The translations under genes and the position numbers were made by a program. The notes below the pieces were generated by a model. It was given only the letters and a program-made list of their open reading frames with translations, searched no databases and was not told the origin of the DNA. DNA of 64,000 nucleotides from Pisaster brevispinus (lineage: Eukaryota > Echinodermata > Asteroidea > Forcipulatida > Asteriidae), in assembly GCA_023634235.1 (NCBI GenBank), contig JAMKCF010000006.1, forward strand, positions 7,222,421 to 7,286,420, read 5' to 3'. Positions 49,101-58,922 of the stretch are shown in pieces. Position 1 is the stretch's first letter. The number at the start of each line of letters is the position of its first letter.

Positions 49101-51472
49101 TTCACTTCACCATTCAGTGGAATAGTGCCGAGATACCAACAACTGCAAAATTCAGAACTGTGTACATGTACAATGTACATTTTGAACACTGTTCCTATTC
49201 ACATACATGTAGAGTAGACTCGTGACTGCTTTCAGTGAGACTTTAGGCATGATTGGGTTGGGGGGGGGGAAGTGGAGAGGTGGAGGGAGGAGGTGTTAGA
49301 TTGTGGGATTGGATTGGGGGGGGGGAGTTACAAGATAAACAATGGGATGTGATCTAGTCAAAGTGACAAAAAGGAGGGAAATGATGTTCATCCTGAAATC
49401 AGGAAGCAATCTTTGATAAATCACAGACCTGAAGGTAAAGAGTGATATTCCGTTTGAGGCAGGAAACGTGTTGCTGAAATGCAGTTTGTGATGGAATTGT
49501 ACAGGTTGAAGGCCATAATGCTAATAATAGTTAAATAGTTCATTGTTCAAATTTGCTTCCTTTTTCAATTCACATGCTTTTTGAGCTCTTTTGGTTTCCT
49601 GCTCGCCCATCCCTTTTGATGGGCCGTTGTAGTTAGCGTTGTACACGCTCATACAGTGCAATCGATTGAATACATGTAATAGGCCTAACATGCTCGCATG
49701 TAATCTGGGTTTTCTCCAGTGTGCCCACCCCCCCCCCCCTGCCTTTCTGGCTTTCTCTTCTTTTCCCTTTTCCGGCGCTTTGCATCCCCTGGTAAAAGGC
49801 ACTTTATAAATGCCCTGTTTATTATTATGTTTATTATTATTAACACTTGGTCATTAACACTTGGTCATTGGTTCGAGTCCTAGAACCTAGAACCTTGCAC
49901 ACTTATTGTAAAGAGAAGGGGTTTGCCGCGGTGTCTCTGGAATATTGTGGAAGCAACATGTGCCACCTCACCTTGTATACCCTTCGAGGCGTTGCATTAT
50001 GGTTGCTTCGTCTCATGAAATCATTCTTAACAAGCTCCACCGAATTTGATATTTCAGCACCAGGAGTGTCATTTATGACGGATATGGCACATTCATGACA
50101 TTATAAAAGTAAATATTGTTCCTGTTTTTAGAGCAAGTCTCTTTGCAACATTATTATCCCTGTTCATTAGGCATATGAATTAGATCATTCTTCAAACTTT
50201 CTCAACTCTCTGGGGAACATATTACAATGATCTTATGATCTCAGTATAAATACAAACAATTAGAAAACATCTTTCATTTCAAAACAGGCATCAACCTTTG
50301 AGCAACTGGTCCCCTCTCATTTTTCTTTGTGCCATGCCTAACTGTATGCAGTTTAGGGTGACCATGTAAAAAACATGATTCATTTGAACTGGGGAGTATA
50401 GGCCTATTACAATGATCCCATGATCTCGGATAAATGAGAAAAAAATCGTTTGTTTCCACCACTTAGGTCGAGAAGCTGCGTAGCATGTACCAATCTCTAG
50501 ATATTGAGGTAGATGGTGGCGTGGGACCTGCCACTATTGACATGGCGGCTAAGGTCAGTATTGAAACAATCAGTTTTAGCATCTCAATTTTGGGCCAATT
50601 TGGCACTAAAAAAACGATGGATTATTAAAAGCTGTTTCTGGAGTCAAGTCAATGTACGTTTGAACCCATGGTCAATGCTCTTTGAGCAAGACTTTCTTGC
50701 TATAAGCTGGATGAATTCTCAATGAACACAAAGAGAACTGCAGATAGCTACATGTTTTGCTACTACCCCCCACCCCTACCCCCAACCCCACCCCTACCCC
50801 ACCCCCACCCCACCCCCAGTCTCTGAATGCCACAAGGCTGATTTGAAGTTGTATGTGCCCCGGGGAAGTCGACAAAAGATCCTTTTGTGAATAAAGCAAT
50901 GCGTGATATTCTTTCTGTTCAAGTCTGATGTTCAATTGTGTTGCCCTTGGGGGAAAATCAGAAAATGTTTGAAGCCTGAAGAGTCTATTGAAGCCTACAC
51001 CATATGTAAATGTAGTTCAGCCCCTGTACTCAATAAAAAAGTGCCTCCTGTTTTTCCCAAGAACCAAATATCATGCCTGATAAAGGATGATATTCTTGGC
51101 ATTTTCAAGACTTGCAACTCCATCCTCCCCCACCTTCCCCCCAAACAGATTGACCCAATTGGCCTTCAGAAAAATAGAAATAGAAAATGCATGATATCTT
51201 GATGAATAATTAAACTTGTGTTTAGAGGAAAAGTTGTCACTTGCATTTTGCAAGGTACAAATTAAGAGAACGTTGGTGCGTTCTGGGAACCGTTTTTTAT
51301 TGCGGGTTCATCTCGCTAGATGATTGAATTGCTTTTGGTTTTGTTGTAGGCGGGGGCGAACATGATCGTATCAGGCAGCGCTATAATGAAGAGCGACAAC
51401 CAACGACAAGTCATTAACACGTTGAGGACGTCGGTTAACGAGCACATACAACGGGCAAACCTCAACAGATAA
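36037..51472 (+). CDS. RPE: Ribulose-phosphate 3-epimerase
   Basis: Coding exons 36037-36164, 36703-36779, 37471-37502, 38210-38317, 39039-39173, 50467-50553 and 51350-51472 join in phase to 229 residues; human RPE is 228. The enzyme interconverts ribulose-5-phosphate and xylulose-5-phosphate in the cytosolic non-oxidative pentose phosphate pathway. It is a TIM barrel with a metal at the active site. The ligands and catalytic acids are present: His37 and Asp39 (YLHLDVMDG), His71 (DMHMMV) and Asp176 (IEVDGGVG). The signature [18 protein letters not shown] and the phosphate-binding [12 protein letters not shown] are intact. I chose MPAHYE as the start because the family begins just before the [10 protein letters not shown] strand; an in-frame ATG at 35983 would add 18 residues. 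The 11.3 kb intron at 39174-50466 hosts an opposite-strand gene. AATAAA at 52285-52290 could end the transcript. Confidence 0.97.
38699..38960. repeat. Head-to-head pair of type-B SINEs
   Basis: A minus-strand copy (38699-38775) and a plus-strand copy (38861-38960) face each other. ATTAGTTTTGGGTTGAAC at the left end is the inverse of GTTCAACCCCAAAACTAAT at the right end. The plus copy has A box TGGCTCAGTTTGTAGAGCGC and B box GGTTCAAGTCC. In the RPE pre-mRNA this could form a duplex of 60-70 bp. Confidence 0.75.
39243..39409. mobile_element. AGGYCTGGAATT fold-back element, intact copy
   Basis: The ends AGGTCTGGAATT and AATTCCAGGCCT are inverted. CCATGGAGGCCATGGCC is an inner palindrome. The body has CTTGGCCTTAGTGCCCCTTC and GGAAGTGCCCTTTTGCAAAA, blocks shared with 29692-29870 and 59760-59900. 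It lies in the large RPE intron. Confidence 0.75.
39990..40150 (-). repeat. Type-A SINE, minus strand
   Basis: It has body blocks GTCCCATCCGAAGGACGAAG and AAGGACACGGGTGTCAAGAC and a tRNA-like GACTCGAACCCACA B box (inverse). A short CCACG tandem repeat (CCACGCCACGCCACGCCACG) lies at its right end, about 40141-40164. Confidence 0.7.
41218..41468. mobile_element. GGGCCCAATTTCATGGCTCTGC MITE, inverted relative to 27767
   Basis: The left end is CCCAATTTCATGGCTCTGC; the right end is AGAACCAGGAAATTGGGCCC. The interior shares GGAATTCCACGCG-like, CGCTTACACAGCTAG and GAATTCGGC blocks with 27767-27995. It lies about 290 bases beyond the stop codon of the nested gene. Confidence 0.75.
41638..41643 (-). 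terminator. Candidate poly(A) signal of the nested gene
   Basis: AATAAA on the minus strand, about 115 bases after the stop codon at 41759. Spacing and hexamer are typical, but one hexamer alone is weak evidence. Confidence 0.4.
41759..43060 (-). CDS. Secreted 433-residue protein, possible aerolysin/ETX-like; nested in RPE intron
   Basis: One uninterrupted coding exon. [21 protein letters not shown] is a clear signal peptide. The N-terminal half has paired Cys ([14 protein letters not shown]), many aromatic residues and no family I recognise. From about residue 235 the pattern turns to alternating polar/hydrophobic strands rich in Ser and Thr. It then reads [19 protein letters not shown] and [13 protein letters not shown], matching in spacing the P-G-x-x-V..VYK..VPF pattern of aerolysin/ETX-MTX2 proteins. 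A Cys-rich tail ([16 protein letters not shown]) follows. An earlier in-frame ATG at 43201 would add a Leu-Ser run that is only translated (CT)n microsatellite; TTACTCCAG|GAGACAAG about 17 bases before the ATG looks like an acceptor of a 5'UTR intron. Gene reality is confident. The pore-former assignment is tentative; another beta-rich secreted protein is possible. Confidence 0.8.
   Translation of the reverse strand: MKASSTLTLCCTALLLATVSCKRGGFKILGGYYDVHDFESNEKIAVQSKWGDYSPGPDRKTITIVDSQCWASIHRRCYMKLVVSTLNSPNITHYQILGAKTYVMDRVSKHHYETFGWGQQEASNGIEENKVAHGYIWSNRAGTWGYSYLHLFVKQTTRPSLTNAFSMEERHKDLDVFPADQLQFGQRAAWSSPYLLCRFRTHSARWGNTAAEYYTTVYIAQTKVVGYTAVYEEKTVKQVGKSLQTSFTLENHGSAVTADGFSKIRSPEAVDTTPLIEMSTAFPFQVDVGNSVTLDISFLSAPLNLNLHSGQEIATEKISTPAVTHTIEWPSECPAGLRITNSIYKTSVRHSIPVEFTFERLGQRWKERKTLRAVVYSLVQEHTNCCLHPKADARCGKPDLSMCSTSFESDNEFDFGSGQALVPVEILPDNNIL
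43075..43165 (-). promoter_or_regulatory. (CT)n microsatellite as polypyrimidine tract before a 3' splice site
   Basis: On the coding strand of the nested gene, about 60 bases of (CT)n lead into CCTCCCTCTCACCCAATCTT and TTACTCCAG|GAGACAAG, directly before the start codon. This has the layout of a 3' splice site with the microsatellite as its pyrimidine tract. No RNA evidence was available. Confidence 0.5.
43235..43350 (+). repeat. tRNA-headed SINE, type C
   Basis: It has A-box-like GGGTTGGCGTACCGGCATC, B box GGTTTGAATCCC and the body start ACTGCTTATAATTAGGGTTT. It is related to 56365-56530 and, inverted, 15925-16020. Confidence 0.6.
43470..43615. repeat. Tandem repeat rich in CGATCGATCG, about 22 bp unit
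   Basis: Six to seven units of the form (T)GCATCGATCGATCGGTCTTT run about 400 bases upstream of the nested gene. Each unit has a self-complementary CGATCGATCG core. On the minus strand an open frame ([16 protein letters not shown]) simply mirrors the repeat. Confidence 0.8.
43783..44060. repeat. GTTGTACACGAAGCAGCATGGATGG direct repeats
   Basis: Two 25-bp copies are immediately adjacent (about 43783-43832), differing by the junction only. A third copy with one substitution in the core (ACGAAGCATCATGGATGG) lies at about 44036-44058. They lie further upstream of the nested gene. Function unknown. Confidence 0.7.
45285..46400 (-). pseudogene. Penelope-like element reverse transcriptase relic
   Basis: Ordered minus-strand fragments match a Penelope-like [17 protein letters not shown], then [90 protein letters not shown], and [18 protein letters not shown]. 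The catalytic Asp pair (RDD) is still visible. Several frameshifts and stops separate the fragments. No GIY-YIG endonuclease domain was found beyond the end. It is inert and sits in the 11.3 kb RPE intron. Confidence 0.9.
46920..47180 (-). repeat. Type-A SINE, minus strand
   Basis: The body shows TGTTCTGGGTTCTTTTGCGT and CAGGACGAAGCAATCATGGT, the spacer TCTTGCCCAAGTACACAAG, and an inverse B box GACTCGAGCCC with the head end at CGCTCGACCACAAC. The order matches 20650-21112. Confidence 0.7.
47905..48470 (+). repeat. Palindrome-bearing repeat with embedded (ATAAACC)7
   Basis: Best copy of the family at 11210: it holds a 36-bp imperfect palindrome TCTGAGAAACGTTTCATGCA.. at 48107-48142, followed by flanks AAGAAGGGAATCATTTCTCA and AGCTGCAGTGCTTCCTTCCAA. 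At 48334-48382 sit seven exact ATAAACC units, absent from the other copies. Confidence 0.7.
48535..49010 (+). mobile_element. Possible LINE fragment interrupted by a MITE (48750-48942)
   Basis: Frames such as [20 protein letters not shown] and LFDILPKM resemble the entry region of non-LTR reverse transcriptases (LTKLF..G..P..WK). The MITE at 48750-48942 (GGGCCCAATTTCATAAAGCT to AAGCTTTATGAAATTGGGCC) is secure. The LINE call is weak. Confidence 0.45.
50765..50822 (-). other. G-rich tract with quadruplex potential
   Basis: The minus strand carries more than eight runs of three or more G separated by 1-3 bases (plus strand CCCCCACCCCTACCCCC and similar). It lies in the last RPE intron, where the transcript is C-rich and the template strand G-rich. 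Confidence 0.55.
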
Positions 51473-51618
51473 TTGTGAATTGTTCTTTGACTGATTTTTT
51501 TTTGTTTTTGTATGAAAATGGACTACGCTAAGACTTGTCAAAGTATATTTTGTGATACTCATTGCCGCCCATTCAAATTGGTGATCAGTGTTTGTAAATG
51601 AAAGAAAGGTCAACGGGC

Positions 51619-51835
51619 AACCTCGTTCCCAGCGGTGTTTGATCTCGCCGCTCGTTTTTTCCAGATTGCCTTTCTTGATTATAACCCCTGGAAGTGTGAC
51701 TTTGAAGTATTCAAAAAAGTTTGATATTTTAATTAGTCCTGCAGTTGATCCATTCTGTGTTAGAGGCGCATGCAGAGTGCACTATCAGAAGAGGCACCAA
51801 GTCATAGAGCAACTGGTCCCCTCTCAGTTCTCAGC
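51619..51835. mobile_element. Dispersed element, CACTGGGAACGAGGTT family, copy 3 (inverted)
   Basis: It reads CCTCGTTCCCAGCGGTG, then GTGTGACTTTGAAGTATTC, TTTTAATTAGTCCTGC and GAGCAACTGGTCCCCTCTCA, the reverse of 14577-14792. It lies about 150 bases after the RPE stop, probably in the 3'UTR. A short piece of the same family is at 50300-50325. Confidence 0.75.
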
Positions 51836-52479
51836 TCAACAGAATCAATCAAAATGGATGGATTGAGGGTGGTTAGGGTGAAGGGCTGTTCATAGCTGGC
51901 TCTTTTCAGAGCCACCACTTTTTTTTTTAGGGTGTCTGTCGTCATGATCATAGCAGGCCTGTGCATGGTTGTACATGGAATCATGAACTCTAACCCAGTT
52001 ACTGAATGCACCCGCACTCGCACGCTGGTCGTCACATCACAATTTGAACTGTCATTATAACATTGTGATTTGACAGCCAGTGCGTGTGCACGTGCTGTGG
52101 GTTAGACATTATAATACCATGTACAGCCACAGGCCTGCTATTGTCATGATGACAGACCCCCCCCCCCCCCCACCATCAAGCCTTTAAAAAAAAAGAATGT
52201 GCTTCTTTCAAGGTATGTCTGCATCACTGGACTTTGGAAGAGGAAATTCATTTTCAACCTGTAATTTTCAATCAACACTCATCCAATAAATCCTGTTTTG
52301 TATAGAAAACAATGAAAACTCCATAATTTCAGGGGTTTTGGTTAGGATTCTATGTGTGCTGATTTGATTGTGGCAAGCAAAATAAGCAGTAGTGATTGGC
52401 CTGAAGTTCATAATGAGTGACCTTTCAGATTGTTTTGTTTATATTCAGTGATACTATGTTTTGTATAGACCATGTGACC

Positions 52480-52925
52480 TATGACATCACATGTTTACAA
52501 ACGAGCCACAGAGCCTTGACTTCCTGCAGGCACAGGGGGCTCAGACACAGCTCAATGGAAGAATACAACAAATTATTATTATTATTATTGGTTTATTAAA
52601 AATTCAAACATCGCAGCCCAAGGGCTGAATTGAGTTTAAAAGACATACAACAAGAAAAATATCTATAAATAAATATTAAAAAGTGTTTACAGAAAAAAAT
52701 TGTATGTTTTATGGAGATCGCACTGTCTGTTTTTTCTCAACTTTTGATATGAAGAAAAGGGGGACATCTCAACAGCTGTATGGCTGTTGCTTTTGTAAAT
52801 TTTGAATTTATGTGAAAATTATGACACAAAATGTAAATTTTCCCGTGTAGCCCGTGTAGTACCTTGCCCGTCAGGAAATGCATTATAATGTAACAAGGTC
52901 ACCACTCTGTACACAAATGTAACAT
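52480..52925 (+). repeat. Repeat paired with 4525-4815, split by a LINE tail
   Basis: It shares ordered blocks with 4525-4815. A segment at about 52563-52690, starting (TTA)n and TTGGTTTATTAAAAATTC and containing GCAGCCCAAGGGCTGAATTG, has no counterpart there. Its (ATT)n end marks it as a minus-strand LINE 3' tail inserted into the older repeat. Confidence 0.6.
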
Positions 52926-53359
52926 GGTCTATACTTACAATGTACTAATAATCCTGTACTTAGAGTTTAACTCATTGTAAATAATGGGTTTGGTTTTACT
53001 GTGGTGCCTTTTCAGTGTTTTATTATAGAGTTGTTCATCTCTCATTGACATTTTCACCTTTTAAACACACTTTTGTTTCCTTTTCTCGTGTCTCAAGAAA
53101 CCTTGTTTTCTTTTCTTTAATAACTTGTACGTACGATGGCCCTGAAGGGACATTAAACATAAATATAGACGCCAATAATAATGACAAAATTCACGTGCTC
53201 AAAGGTGGGGCATTTGATTGACGCCAATTTTCATGACTCTGGGCTTTTTGTGAATTTTTTCATGAATATTGACATCAGTAGTTATGCTAGATGTCCCTTC
53301 TTGGCCGTCATACTTAGGTGATTTTTTTCTTTCCAACTTCTACATGTGGCAGAACACAT

Positions 53360-53745
53360 GTTAAAGGTAGGGTCATAGATTGGTTTTTGTAACTGTATTG
53401 CTGATTTATAGGCAAAACTATAAAGAGCAATACAATCAAAGTCACATGTGAAAATTTCAGCTGAAACAGTGTCTTGGTATTTTTCACGGTTCAAATCCAT
53501 CCATGATGTTTATTTAGAGAGGTGACAGCAGGTACCATCACCATCTTTGGACACCAACCCTCAGAAATCTGAGACATGATGCATGAATCGTTTCTCAGAT
53601 TAAAATGTTTTTGGATAGAAAAATTATCCAAACTGTATTATTTTGAAGGGATTCCTTTCTCAATTATATATATATACCATCACCAGCAACAGTGCTTCTC
53701 ACCAAATAAGTTTTTATGGTAAATTATTTTTTTGGCCCTACCTTT
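53360..53745. repeat. Palindrome-bearing repeat, degraded copy
   Basis: CTGAGACATGATGCATGAATC and CGTTTCTCAG (53568-53600), then GGGATTCCTTTCTCAA and CAGTGCTTCTCACCAAATAA, match the copies at 11210, 47905 and 54525. Confidence 0.65.
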
Positions 53746-54524
53746 AACCGCACCTGCTAGTCTGTTTATATATTAGTAGGAAACTCTAGGGAGGCAGAAA
53801 TTGTCGATCCTAAGGTCCCTGAGGTACCGTAGTTTTCACTGAGCTGCAGGCAGGGAGCAGCATGCAGTCAGTCAGAATGAAATATGACAGGAGCATGAGC
53901 CAACCTATTGAGAGCTAGGAGGAAACAAAATATCCAGTTGTATGACAATTCCTTCAACCTGTTATTAGCATCAAAAGTCTGTGGGAGTGGTTATGGTACA
54001 ACCTGAACCTGGTACGTGGTGACACCACTACATGGTAGAATGATGACATCATGAAATCTGAAATCGATTGCATTATCAGCAATAGAACTGACGTGATTTT
54101 TTTTCTTTTTTCTTGGGGGGGGGGGGGGGTGGTTACTGTCTGGTACACAAAACTATATCAAGTTTTGTTTTTGTTTTCTGTGGATCCAAAGAGGAAGATG
54201 AAAGGGGGGGTGGGGCATAAATCAGCTGATTACAGCTGTCATTGAGGATGTCATTGTGAAATTAGTGCCGTATTGATTTGAATTAAATTGAATTGAAATG
54301 AGATGAAATGCCTGCTGGTATGATAAAAAAAATTAAACCACTTGGATTTTGTTCTATAGAGAAGAAAGCAAGTGTAAACCATCAGTAGAAATGTAACCAA
54401 AGGTAGAATGTCGAAAGTGAAAAAACCTTTTAAAAAACATTCAAAGTATGTTGAGGCAGTTTCTAGAGGATAAGAAAATAGGAATGGGCAACAAAATATA
54501 TTGACCAAAGATTAAATCTTAATT

Positions 54525-54905
54525 TAGTTTAAAGGGTTTACCTTTGGTAATTACTCCAAAAATTAATTACCATAAAAACTTACTTGGTAAGAGCACAGGA
54601 GAGCTGTTGATATTGTAAAACATTGTTAGAAACACCCCCTTTGAAGTAGTGTAGTTTTAGGGAAAGAGGTAAGTTTTCACCCCAAATTTCAGTCTGAGAA
54701 AGGCTTCAGGCATGAAGCCTTTCTCGGGCATCTGAAAGCACACAATTCTTTGGAACAATGGTATTTTTTCTTTCGTTATTTTCTTGCAACTTCTTTGATC
54801 ATTTGAGCCAAAATTGTTACAGGTTTGTTGTTTTTTTGTTTATGTTGGGATATGCCAAGTATGGATGTTGGTCTTTGACAATTATCAAAAGTATACTCTG
54901 CCTTT
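54525..54905 (+). repeat. Palindrome-bearing repeat, full-length copy
   Basis: It starts with AAAGGGTTTACCTTTGGTAA and continues with ACTTACTTGGTAAGAGCAC, TAGAAACACCCCCTTTGAAG, the palindrome CTGAGAAAGGCTTCAGGCAT.. (54693-54725), and ends with CAATTATCAAAAGTATACTC and TGCCTTT. The start TACCTTTGG.. and the end ..AGTATACTCTGCCTTT are inversely related, as in a TIR. Confidence 0.7.
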
Positions 54906-55019
54906 TAAAACATTCCAAGTAAATAAGAAAGGTGATAAATGAATGAAAGTCTCATCGTTCTTGCATTCATCACATCTCACATAGACACTTTTTATATCAC
55001 TTGTATTTGGATTACCATA

Positions 55020-55240
55020 GAGTCAATTAAATTGCCTCCAATGGCTCGTGTTGTTACATTATCAAATAAAGAATGCCACATCACACCCATTTTAAAAGAA
55101 CCGCATTGGCTGTCAGTTTCTCACAGAGTTATATCCACAAATTGATGCAGATTGTCTTGAAGTCTCTTCATGGGCATGCACCTACTTACATCCCTAAGCT
55201 CACCAACACGTACAGTTTTACTCCTTTAAAAATTGTATTT
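55020..55240 (+). mobile_element. CR1/L2-like LINE reverse-transcriptase fragment
   Basis: Reading HITPILKEPHWLSVSHRV and then, after a shift, LKSLHGHAPTYIPKLTNTY reproduces the conserved HWLPV..RI and LHG.AP.YL.DL motifs at the end of CR1/L2 reverse transcriptases. Frame breaks show it is dead. Confidence 0.75.
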
Positions 55241-55319
55241 TATTTTATGAGATATCGCCCAACTCACAAGGCCGGACGGCCACTTCAAGGTGAGGGCTAC
55301 ACTTAACTGATTTGGGCCG

Positions 55320-55545
55320 TCGACCCAAATCAACTGTCACTAGTGGCACGTTGTCACCTACTCCTGGGGCTGAAACAGGGTTACCCCCATTCACAGTCCG
55401 TAAGGATGTAGGCAAGGGTATCATCCACTAGGAGCCTGGTTGGCACAGCAGAGTCCACTGCCTTCCCAACTCTTTACGAAGCAATTATGGTGAACTGCCT
55501 TGCTCAAGGGCACAAGTCCATCATGGCACTGATGCTTTTGGAACC
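55320..55545 (-). repeat. SINE-like repeat sharing the CTTGCTCAAGGGCACAAG block
   Basis: It contains ACGAAGCAATTATGGTGAAC and TGCCTTGCTCAAGGGCACAA, as in type-A SINE bodies, preceded by an unrelated CACTAGTGGCACGTTGTCAC segment. The tRNA-like head is not recognisable. Confidence 0.45.
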
Positions 55546-55609
55546 AAAATCTAAACGCATATTTGGGGTGATGTTATTTTGGCATTTGAGGGCCAATTTC
55601 AACAAATAT

Positions 55610-56010
55610 TCACCCAATTTATTTTGACAACCGGCTCGTTTCAAGTTTGTTTGAAAATGAATGCTCCATCGCATCAGCATTCAACAGTCATAAGAAACAC
55701 TTCAAGTTCAACAGCTTAGTGTTCACTGCTCAAATAAGATTCAAATTCATTGGGTCAAAAATATCATTCTATTTCGCAAAAGCCAACAACAAGGGGCTGG
55801 TCAACCATTCAATTTCATCACTTGTAAATATGTAGTGGAAATTCAACTGAAGAATGGTGAATTATCCAGTCTTAAATGTCTTTAAGTGAAATAGAACGAC
55901 TGAATTGAACCTGAAAAAGAATGAAATCATTTGTGCTGGAAGACAAAATTAATTAGGGAAACATGCGTGAATTTGAATGTGTGTTAATTAAATTGGATTA
56001 ACTTTTGCTG
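55610..56010. repeat. Dispersed repeat of unknown family, copy B (empty MITE site)
   Basis: Paralogue of 1180-1890. At 55797-55812 it reads CTGGTCAACCATTCAA with no insertion, whereas copy A carries a 257-bp MITE within the same AACCA. Confidence 0.7.
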
Positions 56011-56364
56011 AAATATTGACCATGAATACGTTATTAAGCATGACTAAATTATACGCACAGAATTGAAGCTTATATTCCATTTGTTAAAAAAAAAAATGGT
56101 AAAAACTTTAGTTTATTGTTTCAGTTATTCAGAACACATCTCAAAAATTGACATTAATAAATAATATTATGTTCATGATTTCTTTAAAAGTTGACAGCTT
56201 AAAAACAATAAAAGCCATGTTAGATAAAGACCACATACAAAAATAACAGGTAAATTTGTTGTAAAATTTTCACACTCGTTGCCCGAATCTGAAACTATCA
56301 GTTTGTTTTGTACAACTTTATATGCATACAGGCTCTTGTACTTATAAACGGAAAGTACAAACTA

Positions 56365-56530
56365 ACAGGTCGGGCTGGCTTAGTACTAGTGGTACCTTTC
56401 CTTGCCTGTCGCTTCTAAGACCCCGGTTCGAACCCCTCCTGGGGCACTGTGTGATTTGGGTTTTCAGTCCCTACCTGATTGCGTGGGTTTTCCCTGAAAT
56501 AATTCTCTGGGATTCCCCCCCCCCCCCCCC
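56365..56530 (+). repeat. tRNA-headed SINE, type C, fullest copy
   Basis: Head GGGCTGGCTTAGTACTAGTG, B box CGGTTCGAACCCC, and body GATTTGGGTTTTCAGTCCCT through CCTGAAATAATTCTCTGGGA, ending in a C run. It is the longest type-C copy in the window. Confidence 0.65.
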
Positions 56531-56964
56531 CACACATCTAAAACTCAAACTTCCTCAGCCTCTTGAAAACACACCAAATATATTTTGTGATAAATGAAAT
56601 TTATTTTCTTTCAACTTTTGGTAGGTTAGTTGGTTAGATTTCGAGCTAGGCCTGTCCAATTTAAAAACACCCAAGGAAGACTACACTGGCCTCACTCCAT
56701 CTTGGAAAAATGACCCTTCACTTTTTTAGAAAAATAGGGCCATTTTTAGAGGGCTAGTGTACCCCAAATGCTCCAGGTTGAAAATCATATTGGACCATTT
56801 TTCAACAATACACGAAAGCCATGGCATTCAAATCTTTGATTTTAAGAATACAAAAGAATAAAAACATTTTTTATTAGAGGCTCTTGGCATGAGTCTCCCT
56901 CCATTTAGTGTGAGGTACCCTATATGGCTCTTTCAACCAAGCAGCGGGAAATAGCTTGTGCAAG

Positions 56965-57225
56965 TTTTGTTGGTACCAGGCAGGGAGTGGCACTGCTTGT
57001 ACGTACTGTGTAACCAAACCAAGGTTTATGACAAAAGTATTTATAAGCAGAACAAACTTCTGTCAAATGGGGCCTCGGGAGCAATATGGGAAGAATCTTC
57101 CAATTGTATGCAAATTCCTTCATCGCCCTTGTTTCAGTCCCTGAGGTTCCTGTACACCAAGGTGTAAATATCTGCTACCTGCCTGTCGGTACCAGGCAGG
57201 GAGTGGTAATGCTTGTGTGTACTGT
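56965..57225. repeat. Direct repeat of GGTACCAGGCAGGGAGTGG, about 218 bp apart
   Basis: Near 56970 and again near 57188 the sequence GGTACCAGGCAGGGAGTGG, followed by TGCTTGT.CGTACTGTG, is repeated in the same orientation. It may be a two-copy tandem duplication with diverged spacers. No gene was recognised. Confidence 0.6.
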
Positions 57226-58734
57226 GGAATGTAACTTAAAGTTGCATGGCCCGATTTTCGCCAATTCAAGTATAGTATGATTGATATGACATAATGAACC
57301 CTGACGCAGATTGCATGATCAGCAATTTTGGAGCTGGTAGAAATTTCGTATAGAACTGAAAATTTAGGACACTGTCTGCAGGCGTGTGATTTCTCAGGAT
57401 TTTCACAAATTTTCCTGAAAGAAGTTAAAGCAGTCACCAAAGGGAGAATGAAATTGCCCACATTTTTGTCCAAACCAGTAGTTTTGATTTCTGGTGATGC
57501 ACAGAGTCTGTAAATCACCAGAATAGTAACAGGGAGGTTCCAGGTCTAGACTAAAGAGGATCCTAGTCCAGCAATCCATTTTTCAGGAGTTTTCACTTCC
57601 GTCCAATATCATCCCTGTTCTGGCACACACAACATTATACAGTTTTTAAAAATTTTCTCTGGCTCAAAAAAAAATGAAGATGAAAGAAAAACTAAGGAAA
57701 TAGGCTGTTTACTAGGATTGGTAGTGCATGTTTAAGAACCCAGACCACTTAATGTATCATGGAAGAGTAGGGGTTAACCCCAGTGTTTCTGGTTCACATA
57801 GCAAGCGCCCTTGTTCAATACAGGTTTCCTCCGACTTAAGTTCACTTATGAGGCATCCTTGGTTTCATTACCAAAAATATACTACATTAATAAAAAATTT
57901 GCTCAGAACTGTGGGAAGGGCCAAGGATGGCTGATTCTTGATGCTTGATCAGAACATGTTGTTGACGGCCACTCCTGCCCCCATTAGCTTGGAAATCATT
58001 GGATAGGTGACCTGCAAATATGATTGAGAAAAAAAAACACCCCAATCATTTGATAGATGGTGCATCAATCATAACCCAATTTAAAAATAAAATAAAAACT
58101 TGTTAAATAAAAAGTTGGCAGACTGTCATCAGGTTTTGTAAAAACCAGGGGGTGGGGCATTCTGGACCAAAATGTTGGAAGTTTGGCTTCAGCACGCTGC
58201 ATTGAAGCGAGGTCTTTGAAATGTTTCTACTTGGTGTTAAAAAACCCTACTGTGCAATCTGGAATATTCTATATAGTTTTATCTTTATCTGAATGTATAT
58301 ATATATTTATTGTATAGGGCCTAGTTGCATGTTGGCCGCATGATTTAGTGCATGTTGGCCTGCAGTTCAGATTTATGCTCTTGGGAAGGTGTCTTGTATT
58401 TGATCGACAATTCTGCTGAATCGTCTGTTAGTGTTCCATTTTATGTTTTTGTTGTTGTTCATGTTCCCAGGCAAAGCTTTTAAATTAGTTTGTTTAACAC
58501 CTTTCCAAGAACTGGACAAGAAAATGTGTTCTTAGGTTGATAACTTTTCATATTTTGAAACTTTACGTCGCTTGGAATGTAGGGCCAAATATCTTTGAAT
58601 GTTACTGTACATGCTGTTATTTTACTTTTGAGAATATCAGATCAAAGGCTTGAAAACAAATGAAACAGTGGGCACAATTTTGGACCATTTTGGGAGGGAA
58701 AGAGAAATGAAGCATTGTAAGGTCATGTCTGAAT

Positions 58735-58922
58735 TAAAGGTTATGGCTATGGCTACGGCTGATGGCTGCATCATGTGTTGAAGTATAGGATGTCCTTGGA
58801 AAGCCAATAGTCGTAGGGCTAGATAGCTCAGCTGGTAGAGCACCGGCACGTTAAACCGGAGGTTGTTGGTTCAAATCCCACTCTAGTAAAATCTTCTTTG
58901 TTCAACCCCAAATTATCTCTTA
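58735..58922 (+). repeat. TIR-element fragment followed by a type-B SINE
   Basis: 58735-58815 is a truncated copy of the GGCTATGGCTACGGCT element. 58818-58922 is the best-kept type-B SINE: A box TAGCTCAGCTGGTAGAGC, B box GGTTCAAATCCC, then CTCTAGTAAAATCTTCTTTG and TTCAACCCCAAA. Its anticodon loop is poor, arguing against an active tRNA. Confidence 0.7.

Noticed and set aside
58818..58890. tRNA gene
   Set aside because: A and B boxes are good, but the anticodon arm folds poorly and the sequence continues into the type-B SINE tail found in five other places.
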